From Mansonella perstans (lineage: Eukaryota > Nematoda > Chromadorea > Rhabditida > Onchocercidae): 64,000 nt of DNA. The notes below the pieces were generated by a model, which ran no database searches, was not told the DNA's origin, and saw only the letters and a list, made by a program, of their open reading frames with translations. A program made the position numbers and the translations under genes. This document shows positions 13,043-25,300 of the stretch, in pieces. Positions within the stretch are counted from its first letter, which is position 1; every line of letters begins with the position of its first letter. Location of the stretch: assembly GCA_037074765.1 (NCBI GenBank), contig JBAMDO010000041.1, positions 62,001-126,000 of the forward strand, read 5' to 3'.

Positions 13043-13609
13043 TGGGTAATTGGTTTTTTTTTTTTTTTGTTTGCAGATTATAAGATATTAAGAATGACTG
13101 TAATGGTATATTGTTAGTGTAGAAAGGGGAAGAGATGTTGAAGTAATTTGATCAGAAATTTAGCTAAGCATTATAGAAAACATATGTCACTTTCGAAATA
13201 TTTTAGCAATTCTATCCTAAATAAAAGTAAAAATTTTTATTTTTATAAAGTTTCAATAGTTAGTACCATCATTACTTCTAGTTTTTGAAAATATTACGTG
13301 CAATCATATTCAATCACTTTTAAAAGTGAATTATATTTTATCTAATTGTATAAATAAGATTATCGAAAAAAGAATAAATAGTATTTGTAGTTAATAATTA
13401 TCATTTAGATATGTAGAAATTGATAAGAGGTCATTCAAGTCTAATTGCTACAGTATGCTCATCCTATTTTGTATAGATGTCAAATTAGACTTTCATCTAT
13501 CTGATTGATGAGTACGAGTGAATAAAAGATTATTTAAATTTGTCCTTCTTTAATAGATCAAACAATGTTAAATGTATTTTAGGTATATAACAAGAGCTCA
13601 AAAGCTTAT

Positions 13610-13651
13610 CCAGTTCAGTAAGGCTTTCTTCCAGTTCAGTAAGGCTTTCTT
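13610..13651. repeat. Perfect 21-bp tandem duplication
   Basis: The 21-bp unit starting ccagttcagtaaggc occurs exactly twice head to tail. No gene context. Confidence 0.8.
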
Positions 13652-14714
13652 ATATGTATGTGTGTATGATTGGCCTAAGGAATATATGCATTTTTATTTC
13701 CTTTTCAAAAAACAAATCATTCTTTCAATTAATAATCCCTTAACATTGTTTAATTTAAATTTCTATTTCTTAACAGACTATAAAAATGTCACATGAAAAT
13801 GTGACAAAATCATTTAATTAAATGATTAATTAATAGGACCATCATGAGAAGTATTGAAAGGACTGGGACATTCATTAATTGTTTTCTTTCTATGTATAGA
13901 TTATTTAACAAATTGTTAAGCATCAATCGATAAGTCTGTTTTCAATCTGTTTACCGTATTCTCGATAAAATAAACAATGTTCTACAATATCTCATATGAT
14001 GAGCAAAATATAACATCTTTTGTCACGATTGGATTAGGCTTCTATTTTCAGTATCTTAATTATTTGACATGAAGTATTTAATTCAGCATTTCAGGCTATA
14101 TTTGTTGATTGATCTTGAACTTGCTAGTCCATTTTTGCTACTTTATGATTGTAGTATTGTAGTATGTGTAATTTAGAATTTATCTGATAAAATTTAATAT
14201 TCAAATTGAACTTTCATTTTTTGGATATTTTTTTTTATACAAAGTATAATATGTCGTGTAAAATATTGTCGGTGAAATTGATGAAAATTCATAGCAATGG
14301 ATAAAAATGAGTTAAAGTAATAATGAAATGCCTTATGGAAAGAATAGGAAGTGTACATAAATGGCTTTATATTGGTGTATCGGAAGTTGTATAGTTTATT
14401 GGACATATGATGCTAGTATTGCTATCACTATGATATATGCTACTTATTTCCTAGCTCTTTTTTAAATGGGCCGGTGGGAATTTCATTTCTTGGCTTTTTT
14501 TTTTTTTTTTTTTTGCCATAAAACTTTCGATTGATAATACTCGATGGCTTCTCGATTTGTTGAAGTCCTTTCTTTTCACGGTGAGTGATAGTTTAATGTT
14601 CTTTCCGTGTTACTTTTGATAAACATGGAATTTTTCTAATTTTCATCCACTCAGTATGTGTGTGCGTGATGTATATGAAAACTGCATACTTGCGTTTGTC
14701 TGCAATTTATATAT

Positions 14715-14815
14715 ATGTGTGTGTGTGCGTGTATGTGTGTGTGTGTGCGTGTATGTGTATGTGTGTGTGCGTGTATGTGTGTGTGTGTTTGCATGTATAT
14801 ATGCATGTGTGTGTA
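14715..14815. repeat. TG-rich microsatellite
   Basis: About 100 bp of TG units interrupted by CG and TA. It yields overlapping Cys/Val-rich open frames on the plus strand and Thr/His-rich ones on the minus strand, which are artefacts of the repeat. Confidence 0.85.
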
Positions 14816-15185
14816 TTTAGATGTGCTAAGAGAGACAGATTTCAGTCTACTTTTAACTTCTTCCTGCAATATTCTAAGAGGAAAATACATTTTTACATTT
14901 TATGGAGGAAAAAAATAAAAATCATTTTCTTCTTTTTTGGTGATATCTTTCCAATTGTATCATAGACAAAATTTATATGTTTTTTTTTTCAAAGTGTTTA
15001 TTTTCGTAAAAGCTATGAAATTTTTGTAAATATAAGAGAAAAGTTTGAAAATTATTTGGTAATTTTATCAGTTAGTCTAAGGAGTATAATTGTGAAAGAA
15101 TTTTTTATAGTTGTAGCATGTGTGAGCATTGAAAATGTCACTTGAAAAAACAAAAATCAACAAACCTTTTCTATGTTTGTATTAG

Positions 15186-15237
15186 AAAGAAGAGTTCTTT
15201 TGGAGCAACAGCAACAGCAGCAGCAGCAGCAGCAGCG
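15186..15237 (+). other. CAG repeat, candidate poly-Gln mini-exon
   Basis: CAG/CAA units at 15206-15236 sit inside a plus-strand segment bounded by an acceptor (GTATTAG at 15185) and a donor (CG followed by GTATTA). In the Gln frame it reads R-R-V-L-L-E then about ten Gln. It is 4 kb upstream of the BAZ2 start on the same strand and could be an alternative 5' exon. It could equally be a plain CAG microsatellite. Confidence 0.25.
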
Positions 15238-15991
15238 GTATTATCATTGTCAAAAATTTCAGCACAGATATTCTGACCTCATTGTGTTATTTAAGTGGAA
15301 AAAGTGAATTTTTTGAAGATTCAAATTTTGCCAACTCTCCTATTGACATTTGTCAATCGAGTGTTACGACGATTGTTCGCCGTCGATTGGTGATAGAGAG
15401 TTGGTTGGTTGTCTTTCGGCTTTTAAAGGTATATTGATATTTCTATTGGTCATGATGGCAAATGCAGGCTTTTATTCATCATCATCATATATATATATTT
15501 GAAGTTAATATAATGAAGAGTATAAGAGGTATTGGGAATACATTATTAGTTTGCTTGGGAAAAAGAGAGGAGAAGAAGGAATGTGTTGGTTGGGTTGATG
15601 CTAAAATGTTAAATTGCTAACTAGTGCCACCACTACTAAATAATGCTGGTGCTACCATTGCTCCTTGTCCTACTGCTACTAACTAACTCTCTAAACTAAA
15701 GCTTATAAAAGGGCTTCAAAAGCTTCATCGAACATTCAAGATGCAGGAAGAAGAAAAGTAAAAGAGGTTTCAGACTGCTCTTTTAAAAAGACACACACTG
15801 TGCGACAGCGGTTGCTGCTACGTTATGGACGGACGTTTGACTGCTGAATTGGTTGGATAAATAAAATCTTATAAAACGGCGTATATATTTATATATATAT
15901 GGATGTATAGATGACAGATTGAAAAATAGTATTATAAAATATTTTATTCATTTCATTCATTTTCATGTGATCCTTTCTTTGCACACAATAT

Positions 15992-16125
15992 CGCTGTTGT
16001 TTAGACTTTTGATGAGCATAGAGACCTAAATTCTTGTGTACCTTTGCAGAACAACACTGTTGTTTAGACTTCTGATGAGCAGAGAGGCCTAAATTTTTGT
16101 GTAGAGGCCTAAGTTCTTGTGTACA
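15992..16125. repeat. Tandem duplication, 63-bp spacing
   Basis: A unit of about 50 bp beginning 'ctgttgtttagacttttgatg' in one copy is repeated 63 bp later (15994 and 16057) with a few changes. A partial third copy of its end (aggcctaagttcttgtgtac) lies at about 16104-16125. Confidence 0.75.
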
Positions 16126-16468
16126 TATATCTATACGTAATGATTGAATCAGGATGATAGTGATAGGAATGAGAATAACTGTAATTATAATAGCTATTCT
16201 ATTCGACAGCAATGGCACTGAATCACTACTATGCTCTATTTATTTGTATATGGCATCTGTTTATGTGGAGCTAAGTATTAATAGATAAAATGGATGGATA
16301 CATATATGAAAGAAAGAAATGAGATAAGGCAGATGAAGTGAGTAGAATGAATGTTCACTGATACCTATAAGTGTTGGCTATTAGTAAGGATAGTTGTTTT
16401 GGATGATGAGATAGATGATAAGAAGTGTTGATTAGTTGGTTGGCTGCTTGAATAGATACTGTGTTTAT

Positions 16469-16966
16469 AATTGCAAAATAATTTTCTAGCTGATTTTTTT
16501 CTGATTTGCACGTGCTACATTTATATATCATTTAAATATGGATGAATTCACGTAGTAGATTAGTAACCAGAATTGCAAGATAATTTTCTAGCTGATTTTT
16601 TTCTGATTTGCACGTGCTACATTTATATATCATTTAAATATGGATGAATTCACGTAGTAGATTAGTAACCAGAATTGCAAGATAATTTTCTAGCTGATTT
16701 TTTTCTGATTTGCACGTGCTACATTTATATATCATTTAAATATGGATGAATTCACGTAGTAAATTAGTAACCTAAATTGCAAGATAATTTTCAGGCTAAA
16801 TTTTTCATTTGCATGTGCTGCATTTATATATCATTTAAATATGAGTGTAATTCACGTAGTAAATTAGTAACCTAAATTGCAAGATAATTTTCAGGCTAAA
16901 TTTTTCATTTGCATGTGCTGCATTTATATAAATCATTTAAATTTGGGTGAATTCACAGTAGATTGA
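16469..16966. repeat. Minisatellite, five copies of a 102-bp unit
   Basis: Copies start at 16469, 16571, 16673, 16775 and 16875, each with aattgcaa followed by ataattttc. The first three are nearly identical. The last two share a set of differences (aggctaaatttttc, gcatgtgctg), showing two array families and a stepwise expansion. The unit contains CACGTGC and TCATTTAAAT motifs. No open frame runs through it. Confidence 0.9.
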
Positions 16967-17894
16967 TAATTAATCTGCTCTTCATACAAATAATCATTAA
17001 CAAGAGGGTTGTGTGTATTGGAAATATGACATCTGATGATGGATGTACTGTATAAATGCGATATTAAAATCATTTTCGAATATGGCACGACTTGAATCTT
17101 TGAGTTCTCGGCGATCGCAATGTAAATTTTCCTTTAGCTAAAAAAGTACTTAAATGAAATAAAATTTCAGTTTTTGGAAGAAAAATGCAAAAAAAAATAA
17201 AGAATTTTGAATTGTTTGAGTTGTTGACATCATGTGCTTCACTTATCTTCAAAATGTTTGAAGAGTGAATAATTAGTAGAATTCATTAGCACGAAGATAG
17301 GCTGATTGCTGATAGCACTTGATGATAGCATTCAAACATTGGCGCGAAGCCTTCCACTATCACTATAAAATCAGTTCTATAAATATGAGAACAATGACCT
17401 GAAATCATTTCTATAAGTATGAGAATAACGAAAAATCACTTTATTCAAGTAAACAATGCATTTAATGGATTCGTATACCATCTTCCAATGTTCTTTTGTC
17501 CTTATTTTGCTTTTTTCGTCCATTGGTTATATCAACGCAAAATCCAACAAAGGTTATTTAATAACAGGTGGCCTTCAGTTTCTAGCTCTATTTATATAAA
17601 TTTCTCTCTCTCTCCTTCTCTAATTTACAATAAATGTCCAAAATTTTTGGAAACATTATGAATGGATGAATCAGTGATAGCAGTAGTAAGATCTACTGGC
17701 GGTAATGTGAATAACTTGCACGTTTGGAGCAGATGGATTGAAGCTGTGACGGGGGGAATTGCCCTCTCTTTACCTCTTCTTCTTATTTCCAACCTCAGCA
17801 GAATTTCACAAAATTTGTAATTCGATCTGTGTGTTGATTTGGTTTGTAAATCTGTCTCTTCGTCTATGTGTGTACCCATGTATATGTATGCATG

Positions 17895-17945
17895 TGAGTG
17901 TGTATGTGTTTGTATGTGTGTGTGTATGTGTGTGTCTGTGTGTGC
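17895..17945. repeat. TG microsatellite
   Basis: Interrupted TG/TATG run of about 50 bp. The overlapping plus-strand Val/Cys and minus-strand Thr/His open frames are by-products. Confidence 0.8.
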
Positions 17946-18161
17946 ATAAGACGAGACATACTAGTATCACCGTCGTTACCGATGGCTATCACAATTATAG
18001 ACTTGTGGCCAGCTGAATTGAACAAGGTGTCAGCTGAATTTGAACTAGCAACTCTGATGTCATTCGATGTCTTTGTATGATTGATTATTTGTAGTATGAG
18101 CAATCTTTCGAACTGCTTGGTCCACTTTAAATTTCACATAAATTAATTTTCGTTAGGCTCA

Positions 18162-18185
18162 ATATACCGAATGAATTCGGTATAT
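18162..18185. repeat. 11-bp inverted repeat
   Basis: atataccgaat is followed after one base by aattcggtatat, a near-perfect palindrome that includes GAATTC. It lies about 1.1 kb upstream of the BAZ2 start. No function can be assigned. Confidence 0.6.
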
Positions 18186-19300
18186 TTACAGCATTCGTAG
18201 GATGCGCGATTAAGAGTTAGTCATAAAAATTCTTGAAACGTGCCCTATATAATGCTGATATTCTTTGGGCATAGTTGATTGTAAAATTTTAAAAACAAAT
18301 TCCTTACAAATTTTTGCGTAAAAATTTACTGATCATCAACAATCTGTATGTATTAAATAAATTTTGCTTTTGCTGAAATTTCTTGATGTGCGTTTTTTTT
18401 CAGGAACAATTCTATAAGAGAGATATCTTTGGACACGTAATTTTATTTACTAATTGATCATTGTACATGTCAAGACAGGTTACCGTCACCGCATTTGGTT
18501 GAACAGTTGAGATTTATTCTTTCATATGAGGTAAATGTTCCTATCTGCAATGATAAACATTAAGTTTTGTATTCAAGTGCTGAATGTATTGCTATATTAC
18601 ATTATCGAAGAATAGTGAAAACCGTGAAAAACAATTCATTGCACTTTTGCATTAACGGATTCAATAATTCGTGACATTTAATATTTTATTTCTGAATGTA
18701 TGAAGAATTTTTATACTTGTTGAGAATTCAATGATCTTAATCTATGCTCTTTCCATTATCATGGCTCTAAAACTCGTACAACATATTAAAGGTGCAAGTT
18801 GAGGCGCAATATTTGAAGTCATTTTACATTACTTATCAAAATATGCGTTAAATTATTTTTTTACATTTTTTCATTTTATGGATTTTTTTTATTCCTTTTT
18901 TGAAACATATATACGTACCTCCGGTTTATCACTGGTAAAGAAATTACTTTTTTTTAGATGGTGGTAATATTAAGTACATATCTGTTGCGCTGATCTAAAT
19001 TCACTTACATGATGAATTGCAAAAATGATTTTTTTTTGCAGAGTCTAAATTATCTGATAACGCAGAATGTACCGAAATGTTTGAGATAACCAAGTCATTT
19101 TCGGATTTTTTATTTGTCTTTGTAATATATTCTATGATTTCAGTTCTTTCTCTGGTTCTGTTTCTAAATCGCTTTGTGTAAAAAGTGATTTAGGAATATA
19201 GGTAAAAGAAATACTGAAATGATAGGTTCATATTACCAAAGAAATAAATCGCAAGCTATATTCACACTTTTTTAAAATCACTTCTAATTTCGTATTCTTT

Positions 19301-19302
19301 AG
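19301..19302 (+). promoter_or_regulatory. 3' splice (probable trans-splice) acceptor of BAZ2
   Basis: A pyrimidine-rich ATTCTTTAG ends 3 nt before the ATG. In nematodes an AG this close to the start usually marks spliced-leader addition; a 5' UTR cis intron is the alternative. Confidence 0.55.
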
Positions 19303-19305
19303 GAA

Positions 19306-22300
19306 ATGGGCGATCAGGCGCAACAGAATTTCTTGGCCTTGCTAGCTGCTCAAGCAGCTACACAAAATAATATGCCGATGGGTTTACTTTTTCCTAATTT
19401 GAATTTTGGTATGACAAACACAGTTGATATGATGTTTTGGAACATGGCACAGCTGTCTCAACCAGGATTGCTGATGCAACAACAACAGCAACCACAAGAA
19501 TCATTTGAAGAAGTGCTAAGGAGAATGACTACTGGAGGTGCAAGATCAGCTACTATTGTTACTAGTATGTTCTCGTGCTATAATTTGAAGTGGAAAAATG
19601 ATAATTCAAGTTTAAAACGTTTTAGATAATGTTTATAAATACAGCCATTTCTGAGACTAAAAAAGGTTGAAAAATCTGATTGTTGCAGTGGATTTTGGAT
19701 TTTGATTAAATGGATACATTTCAATCGTCATTTCATGAACTGAATTTCATCATTTTCTAGCATGATGGCGCATTTAAACTTTACATTCAAGTTTTTGAGA
19801 ATTAGCACGACGAATCCAGAAAATCTGCGTTGAGAAAACATGAGAAGTGCCTTTCATATAGAGCACCACATCACTTTCTGTTATATCCTTTTTTATTTGT
19901 ACAAAATTGTTCATAAGTTCACCTTAATTCTAAGCACTGGTTTCTAACCGCAATGCATGTATAAACTGACCTGTTATAATACCTTATATATCATTCTATG
20001 CTGTTCTATCCTTGCCTTTCCGTGAAAGCACGCGGAGGTTATTTTCAAATGATAATGATCATTATCTCCAGTAGGACCATTAATATCTATATCGGCACCT
20101 GGAAATGGATTGTTTGCTGGTTTTCTCTAATTCTCTTTTAGGTAGACAACCAACGATTCGCGACACTAATAATCATACAGATAACAGCGAATCGATGCTG
20201 CGAGCAACTGGGCATTTCGTTGCTGATACAGCTTCTACTTCTTCTGCGAATACTGGCACTCCTACTTCTATTTCGGATTCTGCAACAAAAGGCTTGGAGC
20301 CAGGTGAAATACCGAAGCGGAGGTAGAATTGTTCAGATTTCGATCTTTTTCCTTTAAATTTTTGTGCATATTTATTTTAGTGGATTTTCTCAAAATATTT
20401 CTTAGAGAATAATGATATTCACACGAATCGTTTTTTACTGTAACATTCTTTGAATTTAATTAAAAAGCTCTTGAGCGAAAATTTACGGATTCTCGTTTTC
20501 TAGGGATAGCAATAGAACAAGAAATGGTATGTCATCGCAGATATCTCCTTCGTCATCATCGTCATCATCATCGACTGTCGGCGTTTCGATCAATTCAAAT
20601 CTCATAGAGGCATCGGCACGCTGCTACGCTGCACTTGCAGCTACAGCTTCGCAACAACAACAACAACAGCAGCAGCAGCATAGTGACCTTATTGCTGCCG
20701 TGTTGCAAAGTGCTGCAAATTATGAAAGGGCTAGGGCACGAGCTGCAACTACTAACACTGTTACATCTTCTGTTTGTCCTAGTAGTAGTGGTAATAATAT
20801 TCATACGTTGAAGAAGACTGCAGTGATTCATCAGGATGCTAGCAATTGCTTAAGGCAAGTTCACTTTTAGTGTTGTTGATTGCTCATACATAGTCTAAAA
20901 TTGATAATTGTAAACGGTTGCACGTATATCTACTGTTTCTCATAAAAAAAGAAAATCAGTTAAAAACGAAGTTTTACAATTACCATTGCTAGCCTTTTTG
21001 TAGTATAAGCCGAAAAGAAGAAAGCAATCGGTCATGTGCAATGTCTGCAAAAATTTTTCCTCACGAATCAATACTGACAACAGCACCATCATCAGCTAGA
21101 CTAACTGATTCACCCTTGGATTTATCATTTCACAAACCAAGAAATGGTACAACAGCAGAGCGCAGTCGTATTTTTAGCGAACACACTAGCAGCGCGGATT
21201 CTGACGGTTCGAGAAAGCGTACACAAGCTGATGCGTCTTTAATTCGAATACCACTAAAATCTGGGTTTGTTTCAACTTTTCACCTAAATATTCACTTTTG
21301 TTTTCTACATTGAACGAGCAATTTACACTTTCAATAATTTTTTTTTTTTTTTTATATAGCACTTCACCTTAATGTACTTTTAAAAGAATGTCACAGCTGT
21401 CCCAAAATCCCACTCCTCAGTCCTGCTTGCTGTTTGTGTTGTCCCAGGAGGCAGCTCAACTACCAATTGAAGTAAAAAACTGGTTTTTTTTCAAATTAAG
21501 GTGTGAGCACATGCATTATTTCACTACCAAGCATACACAGAAAGCATCAATAACCTGACTTTCGGCTCTAATTATGACGAAATATCAAGCTGCAGTGATT
21601 TGCATATTTATTTTTTGTTCGGTGAGTAACAGTCTGCATCTGGCTTCGTTCACGCCACTACCAAAGAGACATGCTACAGTAAAAACTAAGAAGTCTCTGA
21701 AGTTTCTTACTTTATTCGATTGAAATTCCTCACTAGTTTTGTTGCTTAAGCTGGCGACGTCAAACGTGCATCCGAACAATAAGTGCCAGTGGGGTTCGAG
21801 GTGATGTTATTTACTATGCACCATGCGGCAAAAAACTTGGTTCTTATGCTGAAGTGACACGGGTATGTGTTCAGATTTGAATAATTTTCCTGATGTAGAG
21901 CTCGACTGCTTGTACAGCAGCACATCTTGAAGTTTGGAAGTTAATCGAAGAAATGTTTCCCAAATTAAAATAGAAATGGAAAATTGAAATAGTTACTTCC
22001 GCTTTATTTTCAGTACCTCACAAAGAAAAATATCAAAGACATCGGCAGAGAAAATTTCAGCTTTAGTTGTAAAGTTATTGTTGGTGAATACATCTTGTTC
22101 AAAGACGATGAAGATGGTTCAAAGGTCAGTTGTAATTTTGTTTAATTGTTATAATTTGTCTCTCTGTTTTGGGCTTGTTATATTTTGAACATTTATATCA
22201 CCACTTACTTTTCTAATATTCGCTTTTTTTCAATGAAAATTTTCTTTATTTTTAGGTTCCCGACAGAGTATCAGAAGAAAGAATTCTAGCAGAAATTGCT

Positions 22301-25300
22301 AACTGTTCCGCTACCAACACTGTTCGTAGAACATCTGGCACCCATGTTAAAGCAACCCTTGCTTCGGGAGCAACTGATTCTTCTGGAGCAGTTGGTAAGT
22401 TTAGATTTTCAGCTTAATGATTTTTTTAGTTTTTTATAGCGTCAGATTCACCGTCGACTGAAGTGGTAATAAAGTAAACGATTAAAAAAATTAAATATGG
22501 TTCGACATTTCGTTTTCTCTAATGTGCAGTGTTGTAACAACCGAAAATATAACAGCGGACACTTTTGTAGTTTTAATTTTCTGTCACGTTCCAGCAACAA
22601 GAATATAAACGTGTTATTTATGAACGTTTTCATGACAACACTGTAAAGAAGCATGTAATTATGGAAATAAACATCAAGTTTATTTGTAGGCATAAGATTT
22701 TAAAATGGTTCCAAATATATCACGACTTGTGATTTTTTTTCAAAATTCATTGTAGTTCCATCAGCCGACAAGAATTTACTGAAGTTGACTGAGGATAATG
22801 CACTGAAACAATTACATCGGCAGCTCCTGCGACGTCAGGGAGAACAACAGATGTATGCGCAACTATTGCTTACCTTTGTGAGTTTCTTAGAGTTTACTTT
22901 TCTTTAATTTTCCTGAATTAAAAATTTTAAAAATGGTTTTTAATAATCTAAATGAAAGTTCATTGCGAGATGGGTTAGGTATGTATGCTTATATTTACCC
23001 ATAATTCATGGTCTCAGTACTTGCATCGAACTATAGTTATATAATGTAGGCGTAATTACTGGAGATCAGAAGAATATCTTTGTAGAGCTTTAAAAAAAGC
23101 AGTGGAACACTTGTTATTACTGACAGGCTTCAATAGATGGTAATGGAAAGATTTATTTGGAGATTAATATCAGTGCAAACTTCAAAAGGTTCAAGTACGG
23201 TAGTTATCTCGTATGGACACAAAAAATATATTGCTGGAATAAGTGGGTATTTCGTGCGATTTTTGGTGAGGAGAAAATAAGAGAATATGGGGAAACTATC
23301 ATTTTATTATTTCATTTTTCATTTGTTTCATCTCTTTTTGGTCAAGGGCCAACACGTTCAGCAACAGCAACGTCAATTTCATCAACATCAACAGCAACAG
23401 CAACAACAACAACAACAACAAAAACAGCAGCTTTCGGTTATTACAGTGGAGGGAAAATCAGTAGCTGAAATGGAACCTGAAATCAAAAAAATTAAAGTAT
23501 TTTTTATTTCTTTTCAGCCAGTACATAAATCTCATTAAATTTTCTACATAAATTTCTCCATAGTCGTTAAATTAGGATAAACAGTCAATCTTGATTGAAA
23601 TTCAACTTCTCCAAGCATTATTTATATCTTATAAGTTTAGATAGACCAATCTGAATTAACGACATCACGGCACGCAACACCTTCAGTGCCTTCAGTAATA
23701 CCAATTGCAACTCCTATCATTTCTACTACGGCTACTAATATTATTCCTTCTCACATTGTTAGCACTATCACTACTACTGCTGCTACTGCTACTTCTGCTG
23801 CACCAATTATGGAAGTAAAACTACCAAGATTAGAACTCAATGAAGAAGAAAAACAGGAAGAACGTCTGAAAGCGCTTCGACTACCGACGGATGATCTTTT
23901 GATCGAAGAAGCACGAGTTTGTGTTTTACTAATTACTTCCGAAGTTCAGAACTTGAAAGATCTTTTGTATTTGAGTTCGGAATTATAATTTTTGGAGTTT
24001 TGATTCTAAAAATATAATTATAATCTTTGAAATTTTGACTTTGATTATGTTGAACCATCTATCTTTTCGATTTTTCGCTTTCAGAAACTGCCTACGCTTG
24101 ATTCGATCGAAAATCTCACTGTCAGTGCACCAGCATTCGCTAATGTTTTGATGGTTGATGAATTTATACGGAATTTCGGTCATGTTTTGAAAATTGGTGA
24201 GTTGATTGTACGTTTCTCAATATCCATCTTCCCACTTAAAACGAAATTTTGCTGACGTTTTACACAAGGTTCATGATACTGCATGAAAATTCCAGGATGT
24301 TCATCAGCGTTTGAGATAATGATTTTTTGAAATTTAAGATCTAAACGCAATTCCAACGCTAAACGAGTTCCTGGCAGGTTTGCAAAACCATCCGAATTAT
24401 CGTAAAGGTTTCCTGTTACTCACTAAAATTTTATTGCAACTGGTCCTCGAATATCCTGGATTGCCATCAGGAATTGCCGGACGAACTCCTCTCGGACAAG
24501 CATTGAAAGATGTCGGTGTGCATAGGGAGAATTATTCAGAATTGCTAAAGATGTTTCTTTTGTCACGTGATGAAGGGGGAAAAAAGGTATCGTTGCCTTA
24601 CTGTTAGCTTATGCTGTAATCTGTTTTCATCGAAATTTGTTTTTGACATTTCCGTTGTGTTCAGTTTTATTTTCCGAAATACTAAAATTACTCGATATAC
24701 TGGATAGTATTTAATTGTTTGCTCTGAACTTAAATTTCAAAATTCATCTATAACATTTCAACGGAATAATTCAGCTGGGTGCCAAACTGGAATGCTGCTC
24801 GTTCGAGTGTTTAGATCCGGAATCAAAAGCTGCGATCTTAGCCTTTCTATGCAATGAACTGCTGTACTGCCGCAATGTTGTTCGCGATATTGAATCAAAC
24901 ATGGAAGAAATGACGCGTTTAAAAGGTGAAAAGTGGTTACGTGAAGGTAAATCACGTGCATTGCGAGCAGTACAAACACGAAAGCGAGCGGCGCTAAGAC
25001 GAGTAAGTTCCGGTTTTTCCAAAAACGGTTAAATTTAAATAAAGTAATAGTGTGCCATTACTTTATTTTATTGCATCTTAAAACTTTATATTGCCAGTGA
25101 ATTTGATGTAAGTTGAATTTTGTCGACATAAATTTTCAATTTATTTTCTAAAGTTCCTTTGGTCGGGATATTTCTAAATTGGTTTTTCTCCCTTATTTAT
25201 TTTTTTTAACCAGCCGACTCGTTAAATTTTTGGACTTAAACGTTCTCAAATTCCGAGAAAGCAGTTGTTAAACCTGATTGATTATAATTTATTGCTGAAC

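Larger units (their letters stand above)
2881..19302. other. Long repeat-rich non-coding region with scattered exon candidates
   Basis: About 16 kb without any gene that I can assemble. It holds many simple repeats (TG, CT, CAT/GAT, CCA, CAG), two minisatellites and several strong hairpins, listed separately. It could contain upstream exons of the minus-strand TSC-22-like gene, or 5' non-coding exons and the promoter of the plus-strand BAZ2 gene. Three short candidate exons are listed separately. Most of its open frames are low-complexity runs made by the microsatellites. Confidence 0.5.

Noticed and set aside
14651..14965. Cys/Val-rich and Thr/His-rich open frames
   Set aside because: Translation of the TG repeat on both strands.
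21320..21779. Open frames in BAZ2 intron 4, including one minus-strand frame
   Set aside because: The flanking exons join perfectly in the middle of the TAM domain (SG + WRRQ), so this sequence is intronic.
23157..23468. Plus-strand frame rich in Thr/Ala over the BAZ2 poly-Gln exon
   Set aside because: Shadow of the CAA/CAG repeat in the +1 frame; the Gln frame joins in phase to both neighbours.
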